64,000 nucleotides of DNA. It comes from Crocodylus rhombifer. Taxonomy: Eukaryota; Chordata; Crocodylia; Crocodylidae. Positions 49,060 to 59,400 of the stretch are shown in pieces. The notes below the pieces were generated by a model. It had not been told where the DNA came from and did not search any database. It was given only the letters and a program-made list of their open reading frames with translations. The stretch spans positions 124,001 through 188,000 of the forward strand of contig JAVSML010024253.1 of the NCBI GenBank assembly GCA_038503035.1, in the 5' to 3' direction. The translations under genes were made by a program, and so were the position numbers. The stretch's first letter is position 1, and each line of letters starts with the position of its first letter.

Positions 49060-49335
49060 ACCAGTGGGGGCCCAACTTTTTTGGCAGGCATACTACAAAT
49101 TAGCACAGCATCCTCCAATTGCCACTTTGATTTTCTTCCCCTGCTGGATCTGCTGTTTTGCTTTCTGCTCCCTGCCCTGTGCTCACTTGCTCACTGTCTG
49201 ATATGCTGCTCTGTTTTCTTCTCCCTACTTCATATGCCACTGTGCTGCCTACCCCCTCCACAACCTGGGGTGTGTCACACACAGGCTACCAGGGTCACTT
49301 GTGGCACACAAGCCAGAGGTTAGCTATCCCAATTC
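49060..49335. mobile_element. hAT-type MITE remnant
   Basis: The left end CCAGTGGGGGCCCAACTTTTTTGG and the interior TACTACAAATTAGC resemble 41253-41447. The right end is eroded (GGTTAGCTATCCC) and no target duplication is left. Confidence 0.5.
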
Positions 49336-49762
49336 AGAATATGCTTTAATTTGGTGGTTTGTACAGTCTTCTAGTTAGCAGGAGACAAGGATAGAAATTC
49401 CTTCCAGCTGGGCATGGAACTAAGCCTCAGTGTTCCGTATTAGTGGGTTAGTGCTCTTAACAACTGAGATTCTGGATAAAAGAGAGTGGCTATGTTTATT
49501 GTGTAAGTTAATGTGGCAGATGTGTTATCCAATTGTGTCTTGCAGGAGAGATGCACAGAGGAATGATTTCTGGATCTTGAGAACTTACATGTGAGTTTGA
49601 CATCTATCTACTCATCGCTGTCAAAATAGAAGAACTTACAGACATGCTCAGAGGCAGACCTTTACATGGCTAGAAAACTTCACTTACAGCCATGTAGATA
49701 CCTGTAGACTTCAGGGATCTCCAGCACTGAGGCAGGTTTTTAGGGTCTAAATTTTTATCTTA
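49336..49762. other. No feature seen
   Basis: Unique-looking intronic sequence of PDCL2 between a MITE remnant and the solo LTR. Confidence 0.45.
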
Positions 49763-49767
49763 GGTAT

Positions 49768-50824
49768 TGTGACAGGGGGCGTCACAAGGCCGGTCCCGAT
49801 GTTGGCCTGCACACCTGTCTAGGGCAGTCTGCCCTATCTCACCTGCCATGACTCGGTGCATAAAAGAAAATGTAATAACGCGGGAGGCTGCCCATTTTAT
49901 GTCCTGTTACCAAGGGCATCATACACAGCTCCAACCTTCCTTATACTGTGTCCCATGTCTCGCAGATGGCATCCCAAATCAATAGTAGGCCACAGGCCCA
50001 CACTACCCACTATAACTCAGGTACCCAGAAACTACCCTTGGTTTCTAAGCCCCCATCTTCTTCCCTCTCACTAGGGCCTTATGCCCTCTCACTAGGACCA
50101 TCAACTGCTCGCTAAACTCTTTGGAGCTGGCCTGCGTGCAGTCCTTCAGGGCACTCCTGCGGCCCTACTCTGCATGTCCCTGTGCAGCCCTTCAGGCCTG
50201 CCTATGCACACCTTACACTGCACCCATTCAGCCCAGTCCTTCAGGCTGATGTGTACCTTATTCTGCATAGCCTTCCCACCACCCCCTCACTAGGGCTACT
50301 CTACCACCCCTTCACTGGGGCTACCGGGGTTTTACACCCCGTATGGAGTGCCTGGCCCCCGCTGCCCGTTCCTACAGCTGGGTTACCCATCAGGTTTTGG
50401 GGGCTGGGGCTATAAGGCACCCCATACTCGCTTTTCACTAGGGAGGCAACTGGTATGTCATTTCCTAGGGTAATTCTGCTACAGGTGGCCCCACCACACC
50501 ATCCTGCCCTAGCAAAATTTAGTTTTTAGTTATTCCCCAGGACAAAGAGCCTCCATCTTCCTCATAGCTCCTTCCCTGTACCTCCAAGGCGTTCCGTAAG
50601 CAGCGGCTCCAGTCGGGCAATGTTCCCCCTACAGCTGCTTGCAGCAAATTCCTGGCACCCCTGCTCAGGCCTGCTCTTATTGCTAGCTGCTGAGCCCTCT
50701 TCTCCAACCAGATAGTCTCCTGCTGGCCATGTAACACCTTACTGGGGAGTGCAGCCACCTGCAGGATGCTCTGCTGCTTGATCTCAGCCCTTAAAGTGGC
50801 AGGCACAAAAGGTGTCCTGCCACA
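49768..50824. mobile_element. Solo LTR with 5-bp target duplication
   Basis: The 1057-bp unit starts TGTGACAGG and ends CCTGCCACA, an inverted terminal pair in TG...CA form. It is flanked by a perfect GGTAT duplication (49763-49767 and 50825-50829). No internal retroviral sequence is present, so it is a solo LTR produced by recombination. It contains many CCTTCAGG and CACTAGGGC short repeats. Related LTRs lie at 59401 and 63454. Transcriptional orientation is not clear. Confidence 0.85.
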
Positions 50825-51396
50825 GGTATCTATAGGGGCACTCAGCCCTTAAATCCTCTTACACATCTAGCCACATTTGTTTTGTTCTGCTGTGAAACAA
50901 ACCCAATTCTTTTTTTCTAATGAAAAATGTTGAGAAAAAGAGAGAGACCCATTTAAAAACAACAAAGAACCTCCTCACCCCAAAATCCACAAAGCAAAAG
51001 ACAACAGTGGTTAGGAAAGTTACCTTAAATGTGGGACATCCAGTCCAAATCCCTGCTCTGCTTGATTCAGACAAAGGACCTAAACCTGGATCTCCCACAA
51101 GTGCCCTAATGACTTAGGGCACTGACTGACTGAGGTAACAGGATCCTTAGAAAAGAGTCATCCTGGTGCCAACTCAACCTTGTCTCAGTATTTTATACTC
51201 CAAGCTACTAGCATACCAGTTTTTGTGCAGAAATAGAAACCCAGTAGAGTCTAACAGTTAAATCTCATTTTATTTTTCCTGTTTTCTGTAAAACTATTAA
51301 AAAAGACCTCACCCTTTCACTGTGATCTTGAGAATCAGTGCTTAATAATTACATGTATTTTACTATAAAATAAACGATTCTAAGGTAGTTTTGTTA

Positions 51397-51606
51397 CCTT
51401 CTAGTTTAAGATTTGTTCCTCCACATTCAGTAACTCCAATAAGTCTGCCTTTTATCTGACCATTTTTGTATACAAATATTGTGGGTAGACATCTGTCATG
51501 GTAGTTTTGTATACAACTGTTCACAATAGCTTTCACAAACTTGGTTTCTGGAAACTTTCTGGCTAGCAGGTTGAGGTGTTGGTTAACCAGTACACACATG
51601 GGTATG
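51397..51606 (-). CDS. PDCL2: PDCL2 penultimate coding exon (thioredoxin-fold core)
   Basis: This exon encodes about 70 residues of the phosducin-family thioredoxin-like domain. It has IPMCVLVNQHLNLLARKFPE, then KFVKAIVNSCIQNYHDRCLP, TIFVYKNGQI and ECGGTNLKLE. The acceptor AG is at 51608-51607 after a pyrimidine-rich tract; the exon opens with one base that completes a split codon. The donor GT is at 51396-51395. The LVNQHL/LLARKFPETKFVKA blocks and the ECGGxNLKLE end discriminate PDCL2 from PDCL3. The exon is intact. The preceding exon, which should end near a WVIIHLYR-type strand, was sought on the minus strand from 51700 to 64000 and not found, so the 5' part of the gene lies outside the window. 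The 11.1-kb intron between the two exons is filled by transposable elements. Confidence 0.95.
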
Positions 51607-51957
51607 CTAAAAGAGAATAAATACATTTGGTGACAAAGTTCTGGCATAATAATTTGTAACATGCATACTACAATTTTTTTAACCCCTCAAGAATATAGTA
51701 CATTTTTACATTTACTCAGCATGTCACTATTTTGTTTTTAACAGGATTCCACTAAAGATTTCTTCTTTGGCTTGTCCTATGAGAAGACTCTAGCCTAAGG
51801 AACTGTCAAAATAAACATATGGCTGCCATGACATTTATCATATACGTCACTACTGCTTTAGAAACTTCATGTGCCCTGCCTGTTTTGTTTTCTCATACCT
51901 GCTAAGATTTTATAAATTCAATAGTTTTTGTACTAGATTGTAAATGCCTAGTTATAT

Positions 51958-51960
<3 letters not shown>

Positions 51961-52010
<50 letters not shown>
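51961..52010. repeat. (GT)25 microsatellite
   Basis: Twenty-five uninterrupted GT units followed by GAGAG. It lies 350 bases upstream of the PDCL2 51397-51606 exon, in the adjoining intron. A perfect array of this length should be polymorphic. Confidence 0.97.
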
Positions 52011-52013
<3 letters not shown>

Positions 52014-52570
52014 AGTTATATATTTCTAAATTAGATATTACAAGTTTGTTTTTTTCCCTTCCCTATTTATTTCTTAAATCTTATAGAGGCCACTGGTAGA
52101 TGAACATTTTTTAAAATTTACGATTAACATGTTAATTGTATCATTCAAGCAATCACCCAATAACGAGCCGCAAAAATGGCACTCCAACCTCAAAAATGTT
52201 ACTTGTTAAATGCAGAATGTCTTTGTAACTCATTTGCATCACACGCTAATTTGAATGTGCAGCATGTTACACATAGGGTAACTGTATGTATTCATAAAGC
52301 AGTTGAGAAGTATTCTTCAACAATCAACCTTTTGATCTTTAGAAGCTCCTGTTCTATCAAAACAGGTTAAGATCATACTTTACAAAAACTAGTTTTTGAC
52401 TTAAAGAATGATAAAAGTTATTTACTGTATTTTAACTTGAATGAGTTGAGATATGGGTGCAGGGTAGTGGGATAGATTTTTATACATAGGTGTGAATAGA
52501 AGTTGGGAGGCATAGTTGGGATGGGATGGAGGGTTTGTTCTCCAAGGCCATTTGTACACATGATAGGGGT
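52011..52570. other. No feature seen
   Basis: AT-rich intronic sequence of PDCL2 with no recognised element. Confidence 0.45.
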
Positions 52571-52581
52571 TTAGTTCTCCC

Positions 52582-52634
52582 TAAATTGAAACAGTGGGTT
52601 TTTGTGTCGATTAAAAACCCACTGTTTTAATTTA
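52582..52634. repeat. 22-bp-arm hairpin
   Basis: TAAATTGAAACAGTGGG... pairs with its reverse complement ...CCCACTGTTTTAATTTA, at 21 of 22 positions, around a 9-base loop (52604-52612). It marks the left edge of a repeat-rich GC block that runs to another palindrome at 53500-53550. Confidence 0.85.
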
Positions 52635-52679
52635 AGGACTTCCATCTATTACAGAACAGTGATGGCCCACCAGCAGCTC

Positions 52680-53155
52680 ACCCCACTGGCTGTGGGCAGG
52701 CTCCACCAGGAAAAAAAAAAAAAAAAGCGTGGGGCCTAATCCTTTTTTCCCCCTGGAGCCTGCCTACCTCTCCCACAGCTGGGGGATGAGCTGTGGCAGG
52801 CCCCAAGCTGCAGGGGGTCTGGTCCTTCCCTTCACGGTGGTGACGCCCCCCCAGGCAGCACCAACCCACTAACACCCTGCTCTGGTGGCCCCAAAGGGCA
52901 CTGTTGCTGCAGAAGGAGGGACTGGACCCCCAACATGCAGGCAGGCTCCGCCAAAAAAAAAGCAGTAGGGGGCCTGATCTATTTCTTTTTTCCTCCCAGA
53001 GCCTGCCTGCATCTCCCATGGCCAGAGGGTGAGCTGCTGGCAGAGCCTGTGCTTGCAAGCTGCTGCTGGGTCACACAGTCCCTGAGCTGCGAGGGGACCC
53101 AGTACTTCCCTCCATGGCAGCGACATCCCCAGATATCGTGCTAGCTGCATGGGTG
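52680..53155. repeat. Two diverged ~255-bp tandem units
   Basis: Unit 1 (about 52680-52930) and unit 2 (about 52931-53155) share the order CTCCACCAGG-type start, A-run, GGGGCCTAATCC/GGGGCCTGATCT, GAGCCTGCCT...CATCTCCCA, AGCTG...GGCAG and CTGCAGGGGG. They have drifted considerably. The long A run at 52711-52726 is part of unit 1. Open frames across both units on the minus strand are low-complexity artefacts. Confidence 0.6.
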
Positions 53156-53202
53156 ATGGCCCAGGTTGCAGGCAGCACCCAGCCCAGTCCAACAGTGCAC
53201 AG

Positions 53203-53457
53203 GGTGCTGGAAGCCCAGACAAGCTTAGGGAAGCTCAGACTTGGCGGGCTTCTAGCACCCCACGCACCACCCCTGCCGCATTCTTACCACATGGGACCAC
53301 CCAGCAACAGGGTGGCTTGCCCCTGGGGCAGCGCAGGAAGGCAGCAGGAAGGCAACTTGGTGTGCTAGTAGCTGGAGAAGGCGGCGGGGATGGTGCATGG
53401 TGCGTTGGAAGCCTGCCAAACCCGAGCTTCCCTGAGCACGCTTGGGCTTCCAGCACC
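53203..53457. repeat. 66-bp inverted repeat pair
   Basis: The left arm 53203-53268 begins GGTGCTGGAAGCCCAGACAA. The right arm 53392-53457 is its reverse complement at most positions. The loop is about 123 bases. GC-rich arms could form a stable hairpin in RNA or single-stranded DNA. Confidence 0.8.
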
Positions 53458-53499
53458 TCATGCCTTCCACTGCCTTCTCTGGATCTAGTGCTAAAATGT

Positions 53500-53550
53500 G
53501 TTATGTAGCAAACTAAAACACATCGGATGTGTTTTACTTTGCTATGTAAC
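53500..53550. repeat. 51-bp near-perfect palindrome
   Basis: The left arm GTTATGTAGCAAACTAAAAC... (53500-53524) pairs with 53526-53550 at 22 of 25 positions around a single G. Together with the hairpin at 52582 it brackets the GC-rich repeat block. Confidence 0.85.
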
Positions 53551-53611
53551 AAAATCATTTAAATTGAAATAAGCTGTACATGTGTGGCAGTGTGACAAAA
53601 CTGAAACATAA

Positions 53612-53765
53612 TATAGGCAGTCCTCAGACTTATGACACAACTGGTTCCTGAAAACCACATCTTAAGTCGAAACGTTGCAACTCAGAACCAATTCTCCCAT
53701 GGGAAACAATGTTATAAATGGGGGATTGGTTTCTGAACCAAGGCCCAATACCCTATTTTCACCAA
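53612..53765. repeat. Dispersed repeat (GCAGTCCTCAGACTTATGAC family)
   Basis: Contains CAGTCCTCAGACTTATGACACAACTGGTTCC and TTAAGTCGAAACGTTGCAAC, which I recall as a common vertebrate MITE-like motif. The opposite terminus was not located. It lies in the presumed 3' flank of the Lys/Thr/Pro-rich segment at 53829-53942. Confidence 0.45.
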
Positions 53766-53828
53766 AAATAACTCAGCATATAGATAAGTGATATGGCTAC
53801 GTTAATGTATTTCAATTGTAAATAGCAA

Positions 53829-53942
53829 TCACATTGATTTGGAAGGACTTTTCTGAGGAGACTTTGATGGACATTTTGAAGGGTTCTTGGCTGGAGTCTT
53901 CTCAGGAGTCCTGGCTGTTTTTTCTGGAGTCTTATCTGCTTT
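53829..53942 (-). CDS. Unidentified Lys/Thr/Pro-rich terminal-exon candidate
   Basis: After a pyrimidine-rich acceptor-like stretch ending TTTAAG (AG at 53944-53943), 37 sense codons and TGA are open on the minus strand. The peptide has repeated TPEKT and SP-K units: KKADKTPEKTARTPEKTPAK is read across the junction. The first codon of the exon itself is AAA at 53942-53940. It ends SPQKSPSKSM. The repeat period at DNA level is about 27-30 bases. Such Lys/Ser/Thr-Pro tails occur in chromatin-binding and nucleolar proteins, but I do not recognise the gene. It could be an exon of an unknown gene in a PDCL2 intron, a pseudogene piece, or a chance simple repeat. Confidence 0.3.
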   Translation of the reverse strand, partial: KADKTPEKTARTPEKTPAKNPSKCPSKSPQKSPSKSM

Positions 53943-54688
53943 CTTAAAGAAAGTGTATATAAAAGTGTAATTAAACTGCTTAAAAGGACTATTTTGTCAT
54001 GTGTATGAGCATCCCAAGGTAACAAGCATGGAAACGGGAGCAGATAGGGTCAAGTTTTAAAGTTTGTTTTTTTATCTTGTGTGTTATTGTAAGCCATTCT
54101 GAGCCTTTTGAGATATATATGTGGTCAATATATTGTTGTTATTGTTGTTGTCTAGATTTATATTTCACTTATTGTATTTATATGCCACAAGCATTCAAAT
54201 CAGTCTTCTCAATGGCATTTTCTGTTCTGATCATTCAGCTGCCTCAAATACCCTCACAACCTGCTCCAGTGGCACAAAGGGGTGAAACTAACCAAATACT
54301 ACTCCATTCCTTCTTCACTATGGAATCCCACTCACCTATAACTCCAAAAAAAGAAGAGGAAGCATAGGATGAGTTGTGGAATGTGCATATGGATAATACA
54401 TCTCAAAGAACTCAATTTACAAGAGGCAAATCATTTTTTTTCAAAATATTCTTTTTGTGAAATTAGTAAATGGTACACCACTGCAATGATGGCTGCAAGC
54501 TGGAAATGAAGAAACAAGAGAATGGAGCACAGTATATGATCTAGAAGCTTCAGCAATAGACTATGTTACAATGTTTGAGCAGATTCCCAAGTGCTTGCTT
54601 TCTATGGCCATGATGGAAAAATTCTTTGCAGATACTGCAGAGCTATCTGAAGTCAGGTGGAATGAGCTGTGAAAGAATGGTTGAGGAG

Positions 54689-55551
54689 TGTGCCGGGGCA
54701 CAGGACCAGAAAGGGAGGAAGCCTCATCCAGAGGCAAACCCCTAACCAAAGAAAAAAGGGAAAAACAACTTACCTGTTCCAGGGGCCGGGAGAAGCGAGG
54801 AAGCCCAGAGCGAGAAAGATAAGGTTTGTAAGCTGTGCCCATATACAGCTGGGGCTGGGTGACGTCATGAGGACACGCCACTTGGCGGAAATGAAAGAGG
54901 GCCACGAAAGCGCGGGAAGGCCACCGAGGCCCAGCGAGCCAGTGGGGAACCGCTGGGCAGAAGGCTTCCAGCCACTGTGGCTGGCAGCCAGCAGCTGACA
55001 GTGGCAACAGCGGCGGCAGCAGTGGAGGCAGCGGTGGTGGAAGCAGCGAGGACAGCAGGGGATCCCCGAGCCGGAGAAGACGGGTGGGGATCAGAGACGC
55101 TGGCAGGGAGGCCGGCAAAGGCAGCAGCAACAGCAATGGTGGAAACAGTGGGAGTGGCAGAGGATCCCTGAGCCAAGGACCAGTGGGGGTGTTGGAGATG
55201 CCGGCAGGAAAATCGGCAGGGACACCGGCTGCAGCAGCGACAGCGGCAGGGAACCCCGAGCTGGAGTAGACCGGTAGGGTAAAGGGAGCTGGCGTGAGAG
55301 CCCCAATAAGGGGCAATGGGTCTGCCGCCCCGAACAGAGACGAACGCAGGGAGAAAGAGAGGGAGAGAGAAATAGTGAGAGACCCCAATTGGGTGAGGCA
55401 CAAGTACTGGCCCAGAGGGGGCCCTAGCCGGAGGGAGTTAGGGGAATTAAGGGGGTACGGAGATTTCATTGAGGCGATCCCCCCGCCCTTCTTTCCGTTA
55501 GGTCACATTTCACTAGTAGTCGTGGTGGTAGCCTTGTTTCTTTCCTTCACA
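54689..55551 (+). mobile_element. Candidate LTR with CRE and internal minisatellite
   Basis: The unit starts TGTGCCGGGGCACA and ends TTTCTTTCCTTCACA, a plausible TG...CA LTR of 863 bases. A palindromic CRE (TGACGTCA) lies at 54860-54867. A three-unit tandem repeat with GGATCCCNGAGCC cores spans 55045-55300. Immediately after comes a leader-like region and low-complexity frames at 55556-56184, including PWQAWSTAWVKAAREHTVEQ. These could be the start of a gag gene. No target duplication or primer site was confirmed, so another GC-rich repeat class is possible. Confidence 0.4.
54860..54867. promoter_or_regulatory. Palindromic CRE (TGACGTCA)
   Basis: A perfect cAMP-response element palindrome in a GC-rich context. 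It sits where the U3 of the candidate LTR would be. CREB/CREM-type factors are active in testis, where PDCL2 is expressed in mammals, but no functional link is shown. Confidence 0.5.
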
Positions 55552-55555
55552 TTGG

Positions 55556-56184
55556 GTGGTTTGGGAGAAGGGGTATAGGATCCGGGTATTGGCAGTGGTT
55601 CCCTTTCAGGGGCACGTCTACTTTGATCCCCTGGAAGAAGGTGGATCAACAAAGCCTGTAGCGCCAGGCAAGGGTGGCACAGGCCCCGTGAACAGGGAGG
55701 GGGACGAACCCCGCCAGAATGCACTGGGCCTACCATCAGCGGTCATTAAGGGCACCAGCAAAGATGAGCCTGAAAGCCAAGAGTTTCCCAGACCCTCACG
55801 GGAGCTTGACCAGGGCCCTGGGTGGTCGCCAGCAAGAGGTAACACCAAGGACAGGAAAAACACCAGCAGGGCTAGCTGTGAACAGACTCAGAGGTCTGTC
55901 TCTAAGGGTGGCGTACAGCCGGGGTGTAGGGGAGGCTGGAGCCCTGTGAACTCCCGAGACTTGTGATGGCCCAGGAGGCACCGTCAAGGGAGACCTCCTC
56001 CACTGATGGACCATTCAAAGTCGTGGCACGAGAGTTAGGGGGTCACTATGAAGACAGACAAGGCGCCCTCCGGGGCCCAAACATGGGTCCCTGGCAAGCA
56101 TGGTCAACTGCCTGGGTGAAGGCGGCACGGGAGCACACAGTAGAGCAGAGGCGGGCACAAGAAGCTATGTTGGCCACATCATAA
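55556..56184 (+). mobile_element. Possible internal region of an LTR retroelement
   Basis: Two overlapping moderate open frames follow the candidate LTR: 55556-55966 (hydrophilic, Gly/Pro/Ser-rich) and 55963-56184 (alpha-helical, Glu/Arg/Gln-rich). Neither has a Cys-His box, protease or polymerase motif. Sequence turns AT-rich after 56190. If this is gag, it is truncated. Confidence 0.3.
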
Positions 56185-56574
56185 AATGCCTGTGCACAGT
56201 CTACTATATCCATATAAAAATAGTCCTTGTGTTAATTATAAGTTTTCTTTTCAACCTTCTCAATTGTGACAAATATAGTCTGGGTTAGATCTGAAAGATT
56301 AGTCCTCTACAAACAGAATACCAGTTCCAGTCTTATATCCTGAATGCTGATCTTTGCCTCTTAAAAAAAGTGTAGCTTAGGAAGAAAACACAGAAAAATA
56401 AATCTACTAGGATAGATGTTGTGTCAACCTGATTGTTTTGCATCATAAGACATATATGGACATATAAATGTATAAGGTTAGTGTGCCAATAGGGTTTGGA
56501 GTTCACCAACTCCAAACTAAAAATTCTGCAACTAAAAACATGACTGCTTTTTGCCTACTTTATTGTGGTTTCTT

Positions 56575-57205
56575 TATAGTTTCATAGTTTCATAGTTTCT
56601 AGGGTCAGAAGGGACCTGAGTAGATCATCTAGTCCGACCCCCCGCCATGGCAGGAAATAATACTGGGGTCAAACGACCTCAGCAAGATGTTCATCCAACC
56701 TCCTCTTAAAAACCCCCAGGGTAGGAGCCAGGACCACCTCTCTTGGAAGTTGGTTCCAGATCCTAGCCGCCCTGACTGTGAAGTAGTGCTTCCTGACATC
56801 TAGCCTAAACCTGCCCTCTGCCAGCTTGTGACCGTTATTCCTTGTCACTCCTGGCAGTGCACGGGGGAACAGTGACTCCCCCAATGCCCACTGATCCCCC
56901 CTGACTAATTTATAACAGGCCACTAGATCCCCCTCAGCCTTCTCTTGTGAAGGCTGAACAGGTTCAGGTCCCGCAGCCTCTCCTCATAGGGCCTGCCCTG
57001 CTGTCCCCTGATCATGCGAGTGGCCCTCCTCTGGACCCTCTCGATGCTGTCCACATCCCTCTTGAAGTGCGGCGCCCAGAACTGGACGCAATACTCCAGT
57101 TGCGGCCTGACCAGTGCCGCATAGAGGGGGAGGATCACCTCTTTGGACCTACTTGAGATGCACCTGTGGATACATGACAAGGTACATAATATAGAAAATG
57201 AATGC
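56575..57205 (-). mobile_element. CR1 LINE, 5'-truncated, antisense
   Basis: The 3' end at 56575 shows AGTTTCATAGTTTCATAGTT and then GGTCAGAAGGGACC, the tail of the same subfamily as the 26-kb and segment B copies. Frames at 57207-56923 and 56923-56669 encode the last third of ORF2 ([50 protein letters not shown]) with one frame break near 56923. The break point at about 57190 is inside ORF2. Confidence 0.93.
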
Positions 57206-57544
57206 ACATCCCAATAAAGTTATATTTGTTTTTGTTTTGACATTATTCAACTGAATAATATAACCCTAGCCCCCTACCATATTAGCAAAGTTTCTAGTTT
57301 TATCTGGAGAAAAATGTATACTGTGTTATATGTACGATGATGCACCACACCATCTATACTCCCCTTTCAAAATCCTAGATTTGCCTGTGTGCCAGGCTGC
57401 TGTGCTGGGAGTCAGAGCCAAGGGGGTTCCCCTTCAAGTGCTCATGACAGGGTATCAGGTTTTTTTTGTTTGTTTGTCTATTTGTATGCAGTTTAAAGAT
57501 TTAACAAGGTTTGAGTAGGGAGGATTGACTGAAGAGCTCCTCAG
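57206..57544. other. No feature seen
   Basis: AT-rich gap between two antisense CR1 copies. Confidence 0.45.
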
Positions 57545-59165
57545 GGAGCATAGATTCATAGATTGTTAGGGGCTGGAAGGCATCTTTTAGATCAAGTCCA
57601 GCCCCCACTGCTCTAAGCAGGAAGACAACTGGGGTTAGGTGACCCCAGAAAGGTGACTTGTGACTGTCTAGTCTCCTCTTGAAAACTGTGCCCAACTGGC
57701 TGTGACTGCACTGCCTCTGGAAGGAGTTTATTCCACAATCTGGACACCCTGTGAAGGAGTTTTTCCTCATATTGAGCATGAAGTGGCCTTCCAGCAGTTT
57801 ATTATATCCATTGGTCCTGGTCTTCCCTGGGGGTGCCCTAGTAAACAGCTGTTCACCGAGCTCTTGATGCACTCCTCTGATATAGCAGTAAGACACTATC
57901 AAGTCCCCTCTCAACCTTCTCTCCTTTAGGCTAAAGAGGCCCAGGTCCATCGGCCTTTCCTCGTATGGCTTACCTTGCAAGTCCCTGATCATACAGGTGG
58001 CTCTTCTTTGGACCCTCTCAAGTTTTTCCATGTCCTTATTGAAGTGCAGCACCCAGAACTGGTCACAGTACTCCAACTGCTGTCTCACTAGTACGGAGTA
58101 CAGTGGAAGTATCATTTCCTTAGTTTTACATAAGATGTATCAGTTGATGCATGCCAGCATGTTGTTTGCCCTGCTGACCACCACCTCACACTGATGGCTC
58201 ATATTCATACAATGGTCAATCATTACACCTAGGTCTCTTTTGGCCATGGTGCAAGTCAAGATGTCGCCGAACCTATATGTATGCTGAGGGTTGTTTGCCC
58301 CCCAGATGGAGTACCTTACACTTGGAAGTGTTAAACTTCATCTAGTTCTAGTCTGACCAACTCTCGAGGCTGTCCAGGTCCACCTGTATCTGCAACCTAT
58401 TATCTGGCATGACCACACTGCCCCATAACTTGGTGTCATCCACAAACTTGGCCAGCGAGGTTTTCACTCTCCCATCCAAATCATTGATAAATATGTTGAA
58501 AAGCACTGACCAAGCATGGACCTCTGAGGAACACCACTGGCCACTTCGCACCAGGACAACACGGATCTGTTCATGAGAATTCTCTGGGTCCTGCCATGTA
58601 TCCAGTTTCCCACCCACTGAACTGTTGAGCAGAGGAGCTTACAATTTTCCAGTTTTCCCACAAGGATATTGTGGGATACTAGATCAAAAGCCTTTTGAAA
58701 GTCTAGGTATATAACGTCTACCACGTCACCTGTGTCCAGGTGGCGAGAGACCTGATTGTAGAAGGAGATGAGACTGGCATGACAAGACTTCCCCACAACA
58801 AAGGCATGCTGGCTGTCATTCAGAATTTTACCTTCTGCAAGTGTATCACACATAAATTCTTTAATGAGTGTTTCCAAGATTTGCCCTGGGATGGAGGTGA
58901 AGCTTGTTGGCCTTTAGTTGCCTGGGTCATCCCTCTCCCCCTTCTTAAAGATGGGCATAATGTTGGCCCTTTTCCAGTAGTCAGGGATTTCCCCAGTGCA
59001 CCACAAATTCTGAAAGAGCTTTGCCAGGGGTTCCGCGATGACCTCAGCCAGCTCCTTCAGCATTCTTGGATGACGTCCATCCAGTCCTACTGACTTATAA
59101 ATGTCTAGTGTTTCTAATTGATATTGCACCCACTCAGCATCCATCAGTCCCAGTATGTCCCTTAT
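57545..59165 (-). mobile_element. Older CR1 LINE, antisense
   Basis: The 3' end at about 57550 has the AGATTCATAGATTGTTAGGG tail. Minus-strand frames cover much of the reverse transcriptase: LDIYKSVGLDGRHPRMLKEL and MPIFKKGERDDPGN near 59144-58914, VVDVIYLDFQKAFDLVSHNI near 58700, a FVDDT box near 58450, then VLVRQQLEYCDQFWVLHFNK at 58090 and the C-terminal RRLRGDLIVSYCYIRG. Frame breaks separate them. It belongs to an older subfamily than the 26-kb copy. The 5' part is missing. Confidence 0.9.
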
Positions 59166-59400
59166 GAGCCTTATCTCGCTTGAGCAAACCCACCCAACAA
59201 AGCCAGCAGACTAAGCAGCCCATTTTCATGGCCCTCCCATGCCCCCTGCTGCTGTCACAATATTTTCCACGTAAGAAAATATATGTTCATCAACAGGAGG
59301 GGTAAGGCATGTAGATGACAACTCCTGGTTACTGAGCTAATTGATTCAGATACTTCCCTTCAGGTAAGAATTCACAAATAACAGAAAGCCAGTTGCCTTG

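Larger units (their letters stand above)
40319..51396 (-). other. PDCL2: Last intron of PDCL2
   Basis: The intron is bounded by a GT donor at 51396-51395 and an AG acceptor at 40320-40319, both on the minus strand. It is 11.1 kb long. Roughly 80 percent can be assigned to repeats listed separately: a hAT MITE, a Helitron-like element, CR1 segments and a solo LTR. No further PDCL2 coding segment is visible inside it. The stretch 40319-41244 and the stretch 50830-51390 hold no recognised element. Confidence 0.85.

Noticed and set aside
54561..55469. 302-codon minus-strand open frame
   Set aside because: It is Leu/Pro/Ala-rich and antisense to the GCAG-type minisatellite of an LTR candidate. 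No domain is seen.
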